Part shown: in pieces, positions 23,665 to 31,107 of the stretch
Layout: the number at the start of each line of letters is the position of its first letter
Position numbering within the stretch: the stretch's first letter is position 1
Assembly (NCBI GenBank): GCA_034432445.1
Contig: DAOUBX010000260.1
Location: forward strand, 1 to 31,107
Reading direction: 5' to 3'
Length of the DNA: 31,107 nt
Origin: JANWYQ01 sp034432445
Lineage (GTDB): Bacteria > Chloroflexota > Anaerolineae > JAAEKA01
Notes under the pieces: generated by a model
What the model saw: the letters and a program-made list of their open reading frames with translations, nothing else
Told to the model about the DNA's origin: nothing
Databases searched by the model: none
Translations under genes and position numbers: made by a program

Positions 23665-23693
23665 TTGCCAATTACACCCATCTTCGCTATAAT
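23665..23693 (+). promoter_or_regulatory. rpsA promoter (TTGCCA-17-TATAAT)
   Basis: TTGCCA at 23665-23670 and a perfect TATAAT at 23688-23693 have the ideal 17-base spacer. The leader to the rpsA ATG would be about 29 bases. Confidence 0.8.
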
Positions 23694-23728
23694 AGAGCCA
23701 CTTTATAGGAGGAGAAGCCTTAAGTCGC

Positions 23729-25138
23729 ATGGATAATTTGGATGTTTTGAAGCAGCCCGAAGAGCAGGTCGAGGAGATCGTCAGCGAGATCGCCCAGGAC
23801 GCTGCCTTGGATGCTGCGGGAGCAGAGCTCCCTGTTGCCGAAGTAGTGGCCGATAGTGCGCCGACAGCCGAGGTTGTCGAGGACGCCGCCTCTGCTGCGG
23901 TTGTTGTGCAAGAAGTCGTTAGTGAGTCCACTCCTGAACCGCCGGTGGCAGCTGATGCCGAGCAAGCTGCGGAAGCAGTTTCGGCCGCCTCCGCCGCTAC
24001 AATGGCCCAGTATGTGGACGACTTCGAGTTCAAGCCTCTCAAGACCGGTGACATTCGCGATGGCGTCATCGTGAGCATCTCGCCGAACGAGATTCTGGTA
24101 GATGTAGGCGCCAAGTCTGAAGGCTTCGTGCACACTCGCGAGCTGGAACGCCTGGGCAAAGAGTACCTCGAACACCTCAAAGTGGGCGATCCGGTCGTCG
24201 TCTACGTCCTACGTCCCGAGGACAAGGATGGCAACATCGTCCTCTCCCTAAGCCGTGCCCAGCAGGAGCGCGATTGGCGTGAAGCCGAGCGTCTGCTGGA
24301 GAACAACGAGAGCTTCGAGAGCACGATCATCGGCTACAACCGTGGCGGTGTCATTTGCCGCTTGGGCAAGGTGCGCGGGTTCATCCCGGCCTCGCAGATG
24401 GTCACCAAGCCCGAAGGCCCCGTGGACGAAAACGACGAGAACCGCTGGGCCAGCCTGGTCGGCAAGCGCGTGTGGCTGAAGGTGGTTGAGCTCGACCGGC
24501 GGCGCAATCGTCTGATCCTCTCCGAGCGCTTGGCGATGCGCGAGATGCGCCGCAAGAAGAAGGACGAGCTGCTCAGCGATCTCAAGAAGGGCGATGTGCG
24601 CAAGGGCCGCGTCAGCAGTGTCGCCAAGTTCGGTGCCTTTGTCGATCTAGGCGGGGCGGACGGCCTGATTCACTTGTCAGAGCTGTCCTGGTCACGGGTC
24701 AACCATCCCAGCGAGATCCTCAAAGTCGGCGACGAGGTCGAGGTCTACGTGCTGAACGTCGATCGCGAGCGCAAGCGCATCGGGCTCAGTCTGCGACGGC
24801 TGGAGCCAGAGCCATGGTCCGTGGTGCATGAGCGCTATGCGGTGGGCCAGATCGTCGAAGGGGTGATTACCAAGTTGGCCAGTTTTGGCGCTTTCGCCCG
24901 CGTGGACGGCACCTTGGAAGGGCTGATCCACATCTCTGAGCTGGCCAACCACCGTGTGACGCATCCCAAAGAGGTCGTCAAAGAAGGTGATCAGCTTGCT
25001 CTGCGCATTATCCGCATCGACCCGGCCCGGCGTCGCATGGGGCTCAGTCTCAAGCGCGTGGCCGAAGAAGAGTACGCTGAGCTCGACTGGCGTGAAGGCG
25101 ACGAGCCGGACTTGGACTGGGTTGAAGACACCGACTGA
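23729..25138 (+). CDS. rpsA: 30S ribosomal protein S1 with four S1 domains and an acidic N-terminal extension
   Basis: S1 recruits mRNA to the small subunit. Four S1/OB repeats are visible, starting near residues 104, 190, 288 and 370. The last two have the strong form KFGAFVDLGGADGLIHLSEL and SFGAFARVDGTLEGLIHISEL. The first 101 residues are rich in Ala, Val and Glu; between residues 9 and 101 there is no Lys, Arg or His. The total is 469 residues, shorter than the six-domain E. coli protein and typical of four-domain S1. The ATG is 14-16 bases from AGGAGGAG, again a long spacing. A strong promoter precedes it and tandem terminators follow, so it is a single-gene unit. Confidence 0.95.
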   Translation: MDNLDVLKQPEEQVEEIVSEIAQDAALDAAGAELPVAEVVADSAPTAEVVEDAASAAVVVQEVVSESTPEPPVAADAEQAAEAVSAASAATMAQYVDDFEFKPLKTGDIRDGVIVSISPNEILVDVGAKSEGFVHTRELERLGKEYLEHLKVGDPVVVYVLRPEDKDGNIVLSLSRAQQERDWREAERLLENNESFESTIIGYNRGGVICRLGKVRGFIPASQMVTKPEGPVDENDENRWASLVGKRVWLKVVELDRRRNRLILSERLAMREMRRKKKDELLSDLKKGDVRKGRVSSVAKFGAFVDLGGADGLIHLSELSWSRVNHPSEILKVGDEVEVYVLNVDRERKRIGLSLRRLEPEPWSVVHERYAVGQIVEGVITKLASFGAFARVDGTLEGLIHISELANHRVTHPKEVVKEGDQLALRIIRIDPARRRMGLSLKRVAEEEYAELDWREGDEPDLDWVEDTD

Positions 25139-25156
25139 TCTTTCTGGCTAAGTTCA

Positions 25157-25191
25157 CGCGGCGCTGGCACCAACCGGCGCCGCGTTTTGTT
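25157..25191 (+). terminator. rpsA terminator
   Basis: CGCGGCGC and GCGCCGCG pair over eight bases (11 with inner pairs) and are followed by TTTTGTT. A second, weaker T-rich signal (GGCC then TTTTTGTTTT at 25231-25244) follows, so termination may be in tandem. Confidence 0.8.
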
Positions 25192-25308
25192 AGCGTAGCG
25201 AGCAAAGAGGCTGACACGCGGTTGCGTTGCGGCCTTTTTGTTTTACGGGCGAACCAGCCCCAGCTAGGTGTTTGGAACTGCGCCTACTACGCACTTTGTC
25301 ATGGGCTA

Positions 25309-25317
25309 TGATATAAT
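25309..25317 (+). promoter_or_regulatory. clpC promoter (extended -10 TGA-TATAAT)
   Basis: TGA-TATAAT is an extended -10 box. No TTGACA-like -35 box is seen. I see no CtsR heptad repeat and no CIRCE element in the leader, so heat-shock control of the Firmicute type is not evident. Confidence 0.65.
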
Positions 25318-25374
25318 CCGTGTGACACTACTCGAGAACGACCATCAGATCAATCTGGTTAAAGGAAGGTTGTC

Positions 25375-27891
25375 ATGTCCGACAAGCTAGACCGCTTTTC
25401 GAAACGCGCGCGTAAAGTTCTGACCATGGCGCAGGAAGAAGCGCAGCGCCTGAACCACAACTATATCGGTACCGAGCACCTCCTTTTGGGCTTGGTGAAA
25501 GAAGAACATGGGGTGGCTGCTAAGGTGTTGCGCGAGCTCGGCGTTGATCCTGCCCAGGTGATTCGGGCGATCGAGAAAGCGGTTGGACGTGAGCCGCGGC
25601 CGCCCTACGGCAAACCCACCCTTGCCCCGCGCACTAAGCGCGTGATCGAGCTCTCGGTGGAAGAAGCGCGCCTCATGGGACACCAATACATCGGCACAGA
25701 GCACTTACTCTTGGGCCTGGTGCGCGAAGGCGAAGGGATTGCGGTCAACGTGCTGCGCAGCTTGGGTGTAAGCCTCGACAAAGTGCGTACCCAAACCGCG
25801 CGCAGCTTGCTGGAAAGCGAGCAAACCACCAAGGAGCGCAAGCAACAAGAGAGCAAGACGCCGCTCATCGATCAACTGGGCCTGGACCTGACCGCCCAGG
25901 CCGAGCAAGGGCTGTTAGACCCGGTGATCGGCCGGCAAAAAGAGATCGAACGCGTCATTCAAATCCTCTCGCGACGCACCAAGAACAACCCAGCGCTGAT
26001 CGGCGAGCCGGGCGTGGGCAAAACAGCGATTGTCGAGGGCCTGGCGCAGCGCATCGTCGCCGGCGACGCTCCCGAATCCTTGCTCGACAAGCGCGTGCTC
26101 ATGCTGGATGTCGGTTCGTTGGTCGCCGGCACGATGTACCGCGGTCAATTCGAGGAACGCCTGAAGAAGGTCATCGAGGAGATCAAGAACAGCGGCAGCA
26201 TCCTGTTCATCGACGAGGTGCACATGTTGGTGGGAGCTGGCGCGGCCGGCAGCTCGGTTGACGCGGCCAACATTTTGAAGCCGGCGCTGGCGCGCGGCGA
26301 GGTTCAGTGCATAGGCGCCACCACGCTCGATGAATACCGCCGCTACATCGAGGGGGATGCCTCGCTCGAACGCCGTTTCCAGCCGGTGTTGGTGGAAGAG
26401 CCCACGATCGAGGAAACCGTGGAGATTCTGCGTGGCGTCCGGCCCGTGTACGAAGAGCACCATAAGCTGCGCATTACCGATGAGGCGCTGGAAGCCGCTG
26501 CACAGCTTTCTGCTCGCTATGTCCCCGACCGTTACCTGCCGGACAAAGCTATCGACTTGATCGATGAAGCGGCCAGCCGCGTGCGCATGTACAAGTCGCC
26601 AGAAGCCACGAGCCTGCGTGAAGCCTTTGTGAGCTTGAAGGCGCTACAAAAGGAAAAAGAGGAGGCGCTCAGCGGCGAACGCTACGACGAAGCCATCGAC
26701 CTGCGCTATCGCGAGGTCGAGCTGCGCCATCGCATGGAGCAGATGCGCTCTGGATGGGAGTCGCTGGCCAGCAAGCCGCAGGTCACCTCGGACGATGTGG
26801 CCGAGGTGGTAGCCATGTGGACTGGTGTGCCTGTCCAGCGCATCGCAGGCGAGGAGAGCGAACGCCTCTTGCAGATGGAGCAAGCCTTGCATGAGCGCGT
26901 GGTGGGCCAGGATGAAGCGATCAAGGCGATTGCCAAAGCAGTCCGTCGTGCGCGCGCCGGCCTGAAGGACCCCAAACGCCCGATTGGCACATTCATCTTC
27001 CTAGGTCCCACAGGCGTTGGTAAGACCGAACTGGCGAAGACCCTAGCCGAGTTCTTGTTCGGCAGCGAAGAAGCGCTGATCAAGCTCGACATGAGCGAGT
27101 TCATGGAACGCCACAACGTCAGTCGGCTGGTAGGCGCCCCGCCTGGCTACGTAGGCTATGAAGAAGGCGGACAACTGACCGAGGCAGTACGCCGGCGGCC
27201 GTACTGTGTTGTGCTGTTCGACGAGATGGAAAAAGCGCACCCCGAGGCCCACAACATGCTGCTTCAGATCATGGAAGATGGCCATCTGAGCGATGCCAAA
27301 GGCCGACGGGTAGACTTTCGCAATGCCATCTTGATCATGACTTCCAACGTCGGGGCCAAGCTCATCAAGCGAGCTTCGACGTTGGGCTTTGCCTTTACCA
27401 AGGACGACGTTGCCAAGCGCGAGCAAGAGTACGAGGGGATGAAGGAACGCGTCGTCGATGCGCTTAAGCAGACCTTCCGGCCGGAGTTCATCAATCGTCT
27501 CGACGGGATCATGGTTTTCCGCCACTTGACCAAGGAAGAGCTGACTACCATCGTCGATTTGGAGCTCAAGCGCGTGCACAGCCGGCTGGCCGAACACGAC
27601 GTTGCGCTTGAGTTGACCCATGAGGCGAAACTGTTCTTGGCCGAGGAGGGCTACGACCCGGAGTACGGCGCTCGCCCGTTGCGACGCGTGATTCAGAACT
27701 TGGTAGAGGATCGACTGAGTGAAGGGCTGTTGGCCGGTGAGTTCAAGCCGGGCGACACGGTGCTGGCCGATATGCAAGCCAGCGCAGACAAGAAGCAGCA
27801 ACTCACCTTCACCGTCATCAAATCTGCGCCGCCGCCGTCACCGGAAATCGACGAAACCGCCGACGAGCTGTTACAGTTGGCGTTGGCATGA
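25375..27891 (+). CDS. clpC: ATP-dependent Clp protease ATP-binding subunit ClpC
   Basis: ClpC is a Hsp100 unfoldase that feeds substrates into ClpP. Two Clp N repeats come first, each with HLLLGLV (YIGTEHLLLGLVKEEHG and YIGTEHLLLGLVREGEG). The first AAA+ module has P-loop GEPGVGKT at 210-217 and the second GPTGVGKT at 544-551. A UVR-type coiled middle domain (LKALQKEKEEALSGERYDEA) lies between them. The ClpP-docking tripeptide LGF is present (STLGFAF). The 838-residue length is normal. AAAGGAAGG precedes the ATG. No ctsR, mcsA or mcsB neighbours are present. Confidence 0.96.
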   Translation: MSDKLDRFSKRARKVLTMAQEEAQRLNHNYIGTEHLLLGLVKEEHGVAAKVLRELGVDPAQVIRAIEKAVGREPRPPYGKPTLAPRTKRVIELSVEEARLMGHQYIGTEHLLLGLVREGEGIAVNVLRSLGVSLDKVRTQTARSLLESEQTTKERKQQESKTPLIDQLGLDLTAQAEQGLLDPVIGRQKEIERVIQILSRRTKNNPALIGEPGVGKTAIVEGLAQRIVAGDAPESLLDKRVLMLDVGSLVAGTMYRGQFEERLKKVIEEIKNSGSILFIDEVHMLVGAGAAGSSVDAANILKPALARGEVQCIGATTLDEYRRYIEGDASLERRFQPVLVEEPTIEETVEILRGVRPVYEEHHKLRITDEALEAAAQLSARYVPDRYLPDKAIDLIDEAASRVRMYKSPEATSLREAFVSLKALQKEKEEALSGERYDEAIDLRYREVELRHRMEQMRSGWESLASKPQVTSDDVAEVVAMWTGVPVQRIAGEESERLLQMEQALHERVVGQDEAIKAIAKAVRRARAGLKDPKRPIGTFIFLGPTGVGKTELAKTLAEFLFGSEEALIKLDMSEFMERHNVSRLVGAPPGYVGYEEGGQLTEAVRRRPYCVVLFDEMEKAHPEAHNMLLQIMEDGHLSDAKGRRVDFRNAILIMTSNVGAKLIKRASTLGFAFTKDDVAKREQEYEGMKERVVDALKQTFRPEFINRLDGIMVFRHLTKEELTTIVDLELKRVHSRLAEHDVALELTHEAKLFLAEEGYDPEYGARPLRRVIQNLVEDRLSEGLLAGEFKPGDTVLADMQASADKKQQLTFTVIKSAPPPSPEIDETADELLQLALA

Positions 27892-27925
27892 CGATGTTGC
27901 AGACCCCGATGGGAGCACGTTGAGC

Positions 27926-27960
27926 AAGATGGCCGGCTATGACAAGCCGGCCATCTTTTT
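27926..27960 (+). terminator. clpC rho-independent terminator
   Basis: AAGATGGCCGGCT and AGCCGGCCATCTT form a perfect 13-bp stem with loop ATGACA, running into TTTTT. It is a textbook intrinsic terminator. Confidence 0.92.
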
Positions 27961-28026
27961 GCTGACGATTGCGCGGGAGCGGCATGGGAATCGTAAGCCA
28001 ACACGCTGGCACAATCAGGTAACCTC

Positions 28027-28035
28027 TGGTATAAT
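28027..28035 (+). promoter_or_regulatory. ftsH promoter (extended -10 TGG-TATAAT)
   Basis: TGG-TATAAT is a perfect extended -10 box about 77 bases before the ftsH start. No good -35 hexamer is seen. Confidence 0.7.
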
Positions 28036-28111
28036 CGGGTCATGAGTTGGGCTGTTTCGAGCGGTCAGACGTTCGCGTCGCAACACAACCCGCAGAGTGT
28101 GGAGTAACATC

Positions 28112-30064
28112 GTGAATTCCCGTTTTACCCGGAATGGATTTGTCTACTTGTTGATTCTGGTGGCAGCTGCTGCGCTGTTCTTCAGCTTGTTCCCCCAGAA
28201 CGAGCGCGTCGAGACCGTGGACATCAGCACAGTCGCCCAATGGATCCAAGAAGACAAGGTTCAAAGTGTCCAGATTGAAGGGCAGAATATTACTGTCCAG
28301 CTCAAGGATGGCAAGACCTATGGCTCGCGCAAAAGCGCCAATGTTGCCTTTACCGACTTGATGTTGGGGTTGGGCGTGGCAGCAGAGAAGCTGTCGCCAA
28401 CAGCGCTAGAGGTCACTGTCAATCCACCGGAGGAGCTAGGCAATTGGCTGGCTTTTCTAGGAGGCATCCTGCCACTGATCTTCATCGGCGCGCTGTTCTT
28501 CTTCTTGCTGCGACAGGCACAAGGCACCAACAACCAGGCGATGTCCTTCGGCAAGAGCCGCGCGCGCATGTTCACCGGCGACAAGCCCACCGTCACCTTC
28601 AATGACGTGGCCGGCGCTGATGAAGCCAAGGAAGAGTTGCGAGAGGTTGTCGAGTTCCTGAAGGAGCCTCAGAAATTTGCCGCGCTGGGCGCGCGTATTC
28701 CCAAGGGTGTGTTGCTGGTGGGTCCTCCCGGCACGGGCAAGACCTTGATGGCGAAGGCAGTCTCAGGTGAAGCCGGTGTGCCCTTCTTCTCGATCTCCGG
28801 TTCGGAGTTCGTCGAGATGTTTGTCGGTGTAGGCGCCAGCCGTGTGCGCGACCTGTTCGACCAGGCCAAGCGCAATTCGCCGTGCATCGTGTTTGTGGAC
28901 GAGATCGACGCCGTGGGTCGGCAGCGTGGGGCGGGGCTGGGCGGCAGCCACGACGAGCGCGAGCAGACGTTGAACCAGATCCTGGTGGAGATGGACGGTT
29001 TCGACACCGACACGAACGTGATTGTCATCGCCGCCACCAACCGACCTGACATTCTTGACCCGGCTCTCTTGCGACCAGGACGGTTCGATCGGCGCGTGGT
29101 GATGGATCAGCCGGACATCAAGGGCCGCCGCGCGATTCTGGACATTCACGTGCGCGGCAAGCCGTTGGCCGAGGGTGTCGACCTGGACGCCATCGCGCGC
29201 GGTACCCCTGGCTTCGTTGGCGCCGACATCGAGAACATGGTCAATGAGGCCGCTATCCTGGCTGCTCGCCGCAACCGCCGTAACATCAGCCAGACGGAGC
29301 TGACCGAGGCCATCGAACGTGTAGCCCTGGGCGGCCCAGAGCGGCGGAGCCGAGTGCTGTCAGCTGCCGAGAAGCGCATTATAGCGCATCACGAGGCTGG
29401 CCACGCCGTCATGCGCAAGCTCATGCCGAATGCCGACCCCGTGTACAAAATCAGCATTATCCCGCGCGGCACGGCTGCCGGCTATGTCCTTTCTTTCCCG
29501 GAAGAAGACCGTGGCCTGGTGACGCGCGAATGGTTCATGGACTTCATCACGGTGGCCCTCGGCGGTCGCGTGGCGGAAGAACTGATCTTCGGCGAGATCA
29601 CCACCGGCGCGCGCGATGACCTGGACAAAGTCACCCAAATCGCACGGCAGATGGTCACGCGCTACGGCATGAGCGAAAAGCTGGGGCCGCAGGTGTATGG
29701 CCGCAAGGAGGAGTTGGTCTTCCTGGGCCGTGAGCTGTCTGAGCAGCGCGACTACAGCGAGGCTATCGCCAAGGAGATTGACCGCGAGGTCAAGGCTATC
29801 GTGGAAGAAGCCTATGCAACGGCCCGCACCCAAATGGCTGCTCACATCGACAAGTTGAAACTCGTGGCCGAACGGCTCATCGAGATGGAAACCCTGACGG
29901 CCGAGGAGTTCAACGCCTTATGGGAGCAGGGCCCCTCTGCACTAACTCCGGCGCCGCCTAGCCCCTCGCCGGCTGCTCCCCCGGTACCCGATCGCCGCCG
30001 CGACGAAGTCCGTGGCGGATCCCAGCCCGCTGCGCCGCCTAGCCCGGCGCCCTCGCCAGCCTAA
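28112..30064 (+). CDS. ftsH: ATP-dependent zinc metalloprotease FtsH
   Basis: FtsH is a membrane-anchored AAA+ protease that degrades membrane and unstable cytosolic proteins. Two transmembrane segments flank a short extracytoplasmic domain (NGFVYLLILVAAAALFF and FLGGILPLIFIGALFFFLL). The AAA+ P-loop GPPGTGKT is at 204-211, the second region of homology is ATNRPDILDPALLRPGRFDR, and the zinc site HEAGH is at 427-431. The start is GTG at 28112 with GGAG seven bases upstream; a GTG at 28097 has no such site. The protein has 650 residues and ends in a Pro/Ala/Ser-rich tail after about residue 610. It is flanked by its own promoter and a strong 3' hairpin. Confidence 0.97.
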   Translation: MNSRFTRNGFVYLLILVAAAALFFSLFPQNERVETVDISTVAQWIQEDKVQSVQIEGQNITVQLKDGKTYGSRKSANVAFTDLMLGLGVAAEKLSPTALEVTVNPPEELGNWLAFLGGILPLIFIGALFFFLLRQAQGTNNQAMSFGKSRARMFTGDKPTVTFNDVAGADEAKEELREVVEFLKEPQKFAALGARIPKGVLLVGPPGTGKTLMAKAVSGEAGVPFFSISGSEFVEMFVGVGASRVRDLFDQAKRNSPCIVFVDEIDAVGRQRGAGLGGSHDEREQTLNQILVEMDGFDTDTNVIVIAATNRPDILDPALLRPGRFDRRVVMDQPDIKGRRAILDIHVRGKPLAEGVDLDAIARGTPGFVGADIENMVNEAAILAARRNRRNISQTELTEAIERVALGGPERRSRVLSAAEKRIIAHHEAGHAVMRKLMPNADPVYKISIIPRGTAAGYVLSFPEEDRGLVTREWFMDFITVALGGRVAEELIFGEITTGARDDLDKVTQIARQMVTRYGMSEKLGPQVYGRKEELVFLGRELSEQRDYSEAIAKEIDREVKAIVEEAYATARTQMAAHIDKLKLVAERLIEMETLTAEEFNALWEQGPSALTPAPPSPSPAAPPVPDRRRDEVRGGSQPAAPPSPAPSPA

Positions 30065-30080
30065 TCTTCATCGAATAGTA

Positions 30081-30118
30081 CAACAGAGCCGAGGTAATGC
30101 GACACCTCGGCTCTGTTG
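30081..30118 (+). terminator. ftsH 3' stem-loop
   Basis: CAACAGAGCCGAGGT and ACCTCGGCTCTGTTG pair perfectly over 15 bp with an eight-base loop. Only CACTTT follows, so T-tract strength is low. It lies 17 bases past the ftsH stop and very likely ends or stabilises that mRNA. Confidence 0.75.
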
Positions 30119-30186
30119 CACTTTCGGCGATCGCCGGGCGTTGTCCGGCCTGCGCATCCCTCGACCGCCTCAGTGAGTGACCCAAT

Positions 30187-30957
30187 ATGTGGCTTGCACC
30201 GTTGTTCTCCAACACCTGGGTTCAGGACATCGTTGCCCTCTTCATTACCTTTGTCGTGGCGCTGACCTGGCTGCGGCTCAACGATGCGCTTGCTCGCCGC
30301 CGAGTTTTCTCGCGTGATCTCTCGCGCAAGCTGATTCACATCGGAACAGGGCTGCTGTTCATCCTCTGCTGGATGCTTTACAGCGGCGAAGCGCAGAGCC
30401 GTTGGCTGGCTGCGTTGGTGCCCGGGCTCATCACGTTGCAGTTTGCGCTCATCGGCGCAGGGGTCATCAAGGACGATGGCGCCGTTCAGGCCATGTCACG
30501 TACCGGCGACCGCCGCGAGCTGCTCTACGGTCCGCTGCAATACGGCGTGATCTTTGTGCTGACGACGCTGCTGTTTTGGCTGGACACGCCGGTGGGTATC
30601 GTGGTGTTGACGATTCTGTGCGCAGGTGACGGCATGGCCGACATCGTGGGACGGCGATTTGGCCGCGCCCGCTTGCCAATCAACCCGCGCAAATCGTGGG
30701 CCGGCAGCGTGGCGATGGCAGTCGCAGGATTTGTGACAGCGTGGGGCTACGTGGCGCTCTTCACGCAGTGGGGTGTGTTCAGCACAAGCCTCACCGCAGC
30801 GATCATACCCCTGGCCCTGATCTCCCTGACTGCTACGCTCATCGAAGCCGTATCCGGCGCCGACATGGACAACGTGACGATCACGGTGGCTGCCCTCGGC
30901 ATGGCTTGGCTGCTGACGGATGCCATCGGACTGTGGGATGTGCCATTCCTGGGGTGA
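30187..30957 (+). CDS. Phytol/dolichol-kinase-like integral membrane protein (CTP-dependent kinase family)
   Basis: This 256-residue protein has about seven hydrophobic segments. The motif SRKLIHIGTGLLFILCW near residue 45, the central DRRELLYGPLQYGVIF, the block CAGDGMADIVGRRFG and NPRKSWAGSVAMAVAGF, and the ending LIEAVSGADMDNVTI are the pattern of the VTE5/SEC59 phytol and dolichol kinases, related to CdsA. Such enzymes phosphorylate a polyprenyl or phytyl alcohol, usually with CTP. In a bacterium the substrate could be phytol, farnesol/geranylgeraniol or undecaprenol; it cannot be told here. The Shine-Dalgarno is weak. It follows ftsH by 122 bases after a strong hairpin, so it may have its own promoter, which I cannot see clearly. 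Confidence 0.82.
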   Translation: MWLAPLFSNTWVQDIVALFITFVVALTWLRLNDALARRRVFSRDLSRKLIHIGTGLLFILCWMLYSGEAQSRWLAALVPGLITLQFALIGAGVIKDDGAVQAMSRTGDRRELLYGPLQYGVIFVLTTLLFWLDTPVGIVVLTILCAGDGMADIVGRRFGRARLPINPRKSWAGSVAMAVAGFVTAWGYVALFTQWGVFSTSLTAAIIPLALISLTATLIEAVSGADMDNVTITVAALGMAWLLTDAIGLWDVPFLG

Positions 30958-31018
30958 AATCAGCGTCGTCCGCGACGCCTGCTCCTGCCGCCAGCCAACG
31001 CATCGATGAAGGCAAAAC

Positions 31019-31107
31019 GCAACTATTCAGCCCTAGGTGCCGGGCACTTAAGGCTGCGCTGGCCAGGGCGTCTGCAGAGCCGGCTCAAGCTGGAAACCGG
31101 TCGCAAG
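31019..31107 (+). mobile_element. MITE-like inverted-repeat element, copy F (right-truncated by window edge)
   Basis: The left 89 bases are present, starting GCAACTATTCAGCCCTAGG. The window ends inside the element at CCGGTCGCAAG. It is almost identical to copies A and C. The 8 bases before it are GGCAAAAC, which do not match those following copy A (GTCCGTTC), so A and F are different insertions. Confidence 0.87.

Noticed and set aside
25318..25374. CtsR or CIRCE heat-shock operator before clpC
   Set aside because: No GGTCAAA-type heptad repeat and no TTAGCACTC inverted repeat is present; only a short CAGA/TCTG dyad is seen.
1..31107. Circular plasmid closed through the terminal repeats
   Set aside because: The 66-base end match has a mismatch, the flanks of the two copies do not form a target duplication, and the genes are chromosomal housekeeping genes.
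1..31107. CRISPR array made of the six repeats
   Set aside because: Copies are kilobases apart, in both orientations, and there are no cas genes or regular spacers.
1..31107. tRNA or rRNA genes
   Set aside because: No cloverleaf with a TTC-containing T arm and no rRNA-like sequence was recognised in the intergenic regions; a tRNAscan run would settle this.

Overview
This is a GC-rich bacterial chromosomal segment made mostly of housekeeping genes. It carries dnaA, rho, uvrC, rpsB-tsf, pyrH-frr-uppS-cdsA, glpX, rpsA, clpC and ftsH, plus a GlgM/GlgE glycogen gene pair. Gene content, an FtsH with a short N-terminus of the MNSRF..NGFVYLL type, a lone dnaA without dnaN, a short Rho and frequent GTG/TTG starts together suggest a Chloroflexota member, perhaps Anaerolineae/Caldilineae-like. 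That assignment is inference; no rRNA is present to fix it. No plasmid, phage or CRISPR genes are seen.

Layout. At 1-3.1 kb, on the minus strand, are dnaA, a 51-residue zinc-ribbon gene and a YbaK-type deacylase gene. At 3.3-7.2 kb an RNase II-family gene (+) converges on a PIG-L/LmbE-type deacetylase gene (-), followed by rho (-). At 7.7-11 kb glgM and glgE form the maltose-1-phosphate route to alpha-glucan. At 11.1-15.1 kb uvrC, rtcA and rnz overlap as one operon. At 15.2-17 kb lie rpsB and tsf. At 17.2-21.8 kb are pyrH, frr, uppS, cdsA and an Atg22/UMF1-type transporter. At 22-31 kb glpX, ridA, rpsA, clpC, ftsH and a phytol/dolichol-kinase-like gene each stand as a separate unit, mostly with a visible promoter and terminator.

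The most unusual content is a family of about 111-113 bp inverted-repeat elements present six times (four complete, one cut at each window edge), always between genes. Their ends read GTAACTATTCAG. Two copies are flanked by perfect 8-bp direct repeats and a third by an 8-bp repeat with 6/8 identity. GTAA ends with 8-bp duplications are the hallmark of the IS66 family, so these look like non-autonomous (MITE-like) IS66-type elements. One copy split a tight ybaK/zinc-ribbon gene pair, and its target duplication recreated both the stop of the upstream gene and the ribosome-binding site of the downstream gene. Another copy abuts the -10 box of glpX. Window ends lie inside two such copies, which suggests an assembly break at the repeat.

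Promoters are easy to read here: TTGNNN-16/18-TANNNT or extended TGn-TATAAT boxes precede dnaA, ybaK, rho, uvrC, rpsB, glpX, rpsA, clpC and ftsH. All functional assignments are from reading the translated sequence; no database search was run.
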